IMG/VR virus record: IMGVR_UViG_3300022187_000044
Span: 1-49,725 of that record
Source of the DNA: a virus
Reading direction: 5' to 3' (one strand)
DNA: 49,725 nt
A model generated the notes under the pieces. That model ran no database searches, was not told the DNA's origin, and was given only the letters and a program-made list of their open reading frames with translations. The stretch's first letter is position 1. Each line of letters opens with the position of its first letter. Of the stretch, positions 47,741 through 49,725 are shown piece after piece. A program made the translations under genes and the position numbers.

Positions 47741-47895
47741 TACGAATAGTTAGTTTAGTTTTGTTAATAAGCTGTGTAAATACATCAAACAACAATGAGT
47801 TTGAAAAGTGTAAAGACATTTATTATGCTGCTTATTCTGAAGAAATAGTATTAGAAGAATGGCATAAATGTATGCAAGGAGAAGATCATGGGTAA
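47734..47895 (+). CDS. Small lipoprotein (53 aa), GTG start
   Basis: The GTG start overlaps the preceding stop, and AAGG lies just upstream. The product reads (M)VIRIVSLVLLISCVNTSNN: a charged residue, a hydrophobic core and a lipobox LISC with the acylated Cys at position 14. A short Cys-containing domain follows (EKCKDIYYAAYSEE, WHKCMQ). A periplasm-facing lipoprotein made with the packaging genes could act in superinfection exclusion or as an outer-membrane spanin. Neither is proven. Confidence 0.6.
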   Translation: MVIRIVSLVLLISCVNTSNNNEFEKCKDIYYAAYSEEIVLEEWHKCMQGEDHG

Positions 47896-48067
47896 ACAAA
47901 TAGGCAGTGACGAAAAGCCAATAACATTTAGATCACCCATCTATAAAAATACGCACGGAAGTAAAGGTGCTAATCCTAGACCCGGATTCTATACACAAGA
48001 TTATAGAGATAACTGGGATAGAATATTCGGTAAAAAGAAAACAGAGGATAGTCCAAAAGAGGACTAG
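47888..48067 (+). CDS. Small protein (59 aa), unknown
   Basis: MGKQIGSDEKPITFRSPIYK, then 'PRPGFYTQDYRDNWDRIFGK', ending charged. RBS AAGGAGAAGATC in the lipoprotein gene, which it overlaps by 8 bases. Not recognised. Confidence 0.62.
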   Translation: MGKQIGSDEKPITFRSPIYKNTHGSKGANPRPGFYTQDYRDNWDRIFGKKKTEDSPKED

Positions 48068-48077
48068 GAGAACAACA

Positions 48078-48191
48078 ATGACAATGATTAAGAGATGGTT
48101 AGAAAAAATAAAAAACTTTCTAGCTCCAAAAAAACAAACAACCAAGAGGAAAACAAATGTTAAAAGAACTACTAGAAAAAAAAGTAAATAG
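48078..48191 (+). CDS. Basic amphipathic peptide (37 aa)
   Basis: MTMIKRWLEKIKNFLAPKKQ continues Lys/Arg/Thr-rich to TTRKKSK. The start is placed at 48078 after AGGAG; the same frame is open further upstream but would overlap the preceding gene. An amphipathic helix plus a basic tail suggests membrane or nucleic-acid binding. Confidence 0.58.
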   Translation: MTMIKRWLEKIKNFLAPKKQTTKRKTNVKRTTRKKSK

Positions 48192-48288
48192 TCTTATTAA
48201 TACAAATGAACTTACAGACATGCAAGTCTGGGGTGTCATGTGTGGTATAGGATTTATATCAGCTTTTATAATTATGTGGATTATTTAA
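48157..48288 (+). CDS. Small membrane protein (43 aa)
   Basis: MLKELLEKKVNSLINTNELT followed by a membrane helix (WGVMCGIGFISAFIIMWII). RBS AAGAGGAAAACAA. It overlaps the basic peptide by 35 bases and ends one base before the next gene. Not recognised. Confidence 0.58.
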   Translation: MLKELLEKKVNSLINTNELTDMQVWGVMCGIGFISAFIIMWII

Positions 48289-48289
48289 A

Positions 48290-48586
48290 ATGAATATGGT
48301 TCCTGATGGTTATATTAAACGGACAACCTCTACCATACCATTCGGGTATGAGTTTGATGAGGTTACTGGATTTCTTAAACCTATAGAAGAGGAACTAGAA
48401 GCATTACAGATTGCTGAAAACATGATAGTCAACGAAGAGGTATCACTTCAGGCTGCATGTGATTGGTTAGAATATAAAACCGACAGAAGAATTTCTACTC
48501 CCGGTCTCAAGAAACACGTAGATAAAAAATATGGAAAACGAAACGAAAGACTGGGAGAGGAATCCTCATCTCTACTTGCAAGATGA
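48290..48586 (+). CDS. Helix-turn-helix protein before terL (98 aa)
   Basis: MNMVPDGYIKRTTSTIPFGY begins a protein with 'EFDEVTGFLKPIEEELEALQ' and an HTH-like region ('VSLQAACDWLEYKTDRRIST', then PGLKKHVDKKYGKR) resembling the DNA-binding end of recombinases. Similar genes precede terL in marine phages, as I recall. It overlaps terL by 56 bases. It could help define the packaging site. Confidence 0.65.
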   Translation: MNMVPDGYIKRTTSTIPFGYEFDEVTGFLKPIEEELEALQIAENMIVNEEVSLQAACDWLEYKTDRRISTPGLKKHVDKKYGKRNERLGEESSSLLAR

Positions 48587-49725
48587 TGATGGTAACTTTG
48601 TCTTAAAGAAAGACGGAACTCCTAAAAAGAAAGCAGGTCGACCTAAGACCAGCACCGAAAAAGCTATCAAGGCTGCACGTGCTACGGTAGGTCGTAAACA
48701 GCGTAACATTAAAAAGCTTGAAGCCAAGCTTAACAACGCTAGACAATCGTTTAAAAAACAAAAAGAAACAATTCAAAAACTTGACAAGACTGTAGAAGGT
48801 CCTGTCACCACAGATGAACTTGACAATCTTCCCAAAGCTGTACAAGAAAATCTAGACAATCACAAAGTATTATTCCACGCTAACGAAGGTCCACAGACAG
48901 ACTTCCTTGCTGCCGGTGAGAAAGATGTGTTGTATGGTGGAGCTGCCGGTGGTGGTAAATCTTTTGCTATGATTGTAGACCCACTCAGATATTGTCACAA
49001 GAAAGCTCATCGTGCTTTAATTCTCAGACGTTCTATGCCAGAACTTCGTGAGATGATTGATAAGTCTCGTGAGTTATACCCTCAAGCTTTTCCCGGTGCT
49101 AAGTTCAGAGAAGTTGAAAAGCTTTGGAACTTTCCAAGCGGTGCAAAGGTTGAGTTTGGATTCCTTGAGAGAGATGCAGACGTATATAGATATCAAGGAC
49201 AAGCATATAGTTGGATAGGCTTTGATGAGATTACTCATTTACCCACAGAGTTTAGTTGGAACTATCTTGCTTCACGACTTAGAACAACTGACCCAGAAAT
49301 AGAAACATATCTTCGCTGTACTGCTAATCCCGGTGGCGTTGGTTCTCATTGGGTAAAGAAAAGATACATAGAACCTTCAGAACATAATACCAGTTTTCAA
49401 GGTGCAGATGGTTTAACACGTAAGTTTATTCCAGCTAAGTTAGCTGATAACCCATATCTTGCAGAAGATGGTGTATATGAGCAAATGCTTAAATCTTTAC
49501 CACCGATTCAACGAAGACAATTGCTTGAAGGTAACTGGGATGTAGCAGAAGGTGCAGCTTTTGTAGAGTTTGACCCACTACATCATGTGATTACTCCGTT
49601 TGAATTACCTTTACACTGGGAAAGAGTTAAAGCAGTTGACTATGGATATGCTGCAGAATCCTGTTGTTTATGGGGAATAATGGACCAAAATGACGGAACT
49701 TTAATAATTTATAGAGAATTATACA
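48531..49725 (+). CDS. terL: Terminase large subunit, N-terminal part (runs off the window)
   Basis: The ATG at 48531 opens a frame still open at the window end (about 398 codons). A basic AT-hook-like KKAGRPKTS (about 33-41) and a coiled coil (about 55-95) precede the motor. Walker A is YGGAAGGGKS (about 135-144), Walker B GFDEIT with Asp232/Glu233, the coupling-type motif TANPGGVGSHW lies at about 265, and the first nuclease Asp is near 370 (VDYGYA). It pumps DNA into the procapsid. No Shine-Dalgarno precedes this ATG, so the start is less sure than the product. Confidence 0.9.
   Translation, partial: MENETKDWERNPHLYLQDDDGNFVLKKDGTPKKKAGRPKTSTEKAIKAARATVGRKQRNIKKLEAKLNNARQSFKKQKETIQKLDKTVEGPVTTDELDNLPKAVQENLDNHKVLFHANEGPQTDFLAAGEKDVLYGGAAGGGKSFAMIVDPLRYCHKKAHRALILRRSMPELREMIDKSRELYPQAFPGAKFREVEKLWNFPSGAKVEFGFLERDADVYRYQGQAYSWIGFDEITHLPTEFSWNYLASRLRTTDPEIETYLRCTANPGGVGSHWVKKRYIEPSEHNTSFQGADGLTRKFIPAKLADNPYLAEDGVYEQMLKSLPPIQRRQLLEGNWDVAEGAAFVEFDPLHHVITPFELPLHWERVKAVDYGYAAESCCLWGIMDQNDGTLIIYRELY

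Noticed and set aside
47967-48077. Longer N-terminus for the 37-residue basic peptide
   Set aside because: It would overlap the 47888-48067 gene for 101 bases, while AGGAG precedes the ATG at 48078.
1-49725. T7-type phage RNA polymerase and its promoters
   Set aside because: No polymerase gene is visible, and no long repeated promoter-like sequence was noticed; the promoters seen are sigma70-like.
1-49725. Prophage or temperate phage
   Set aside because: No integrase, excisionase, attachment repeats or CI-like repressor were found; the SOS-like boxes alone are not enough.

Overview
The window reads as most of the genome of a tailed, podovirus-like marine phage. It is AT-rich, has almost no intergenic space, and carries about 75 genes, many of them very small and linked by ATGA overlaps. 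It opens inside the 3' end of a portal gene and closes inside the terminase large subunit (terL). In this phage type portal normally follows terL, so the two edges probably bracket only the missing terL 3' end and the portal body, and the molecule is likely circularly permuted or closes on itself. I see no tail tape measure, sheath, integrase, repressor, tRNA or phage RNA polymerase. The T7-like replication genes therefore depend on host sigma70 promoters, several of which are near consensus. The host cannot be named from the sequence. Two SOS-box-like sites of the gammaproteobacterial type are the only hint.

Layout. (1) 1-28261, plus strand, late genes: portal end, a small helical gene embedded in another frame of the portal tail, an EF-hand-like acidic protein, scaffold, major capsid protein, a decoration-like protein between two near-identical hairpins, tail adaptor and nozzle proteins, a repetitive fibre, LamG/SPRY and other tip proteins, and five ejection-type internal virion proteins ending in an 1857-residue protein with a C-terminal lysozyme domain. 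Small membrane proteins (holin candidates) and two large secreted proteins of unknown role follow. (2) 28262-38022, minus strand, DNA metabolism: nrdB, nrdA with two tiny genes between them (one a zinc ribbon), a DUF3310-like protein, endonuclease I, a Cas4/RecB-like nuclease, an HNH protein, family A DNA polymerase, primase-helicase and an SSB, driven by a strong promoter with a palindrome in its spacer. (3) 38095-44664, minus strand, early/accessory genes: about two dozen small genes, nearly all unrecognised, including a TonB-like anchored protein and a GP88-like protein, served by several promoters. (4) 44665-45536, non-coding control region: helically phased TGTGA repeats (6 + 4 copies at 11-bp steps), duplicated 16-bp palindromes and tandem SOS-like boxes. 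This is the best candidate for an origin or master switch. (5) 45537-49725, plus strand, packaging: a consensus promoter whose predicted start is the A of the first ATG (leaderless), a TerS-like gene, basic GG-motif proteins, a tiny lipoprotein, small membrane/basic peptides and terL.

How it fits together: transcription leaves the control region in both directions. Leftward mRNAs make accessory proteins, then replication proteins and ribonucleotide reductase. Rightward mRNAs make packaging proteins and, across the missing junction, virion and lysis proteins. The two programmes collide head-on at 28261/28262 with no spacer. The least explained parts are the 24870-28261 secreted module, the control region with its repeat-marked promoters, and the block of small early genes.
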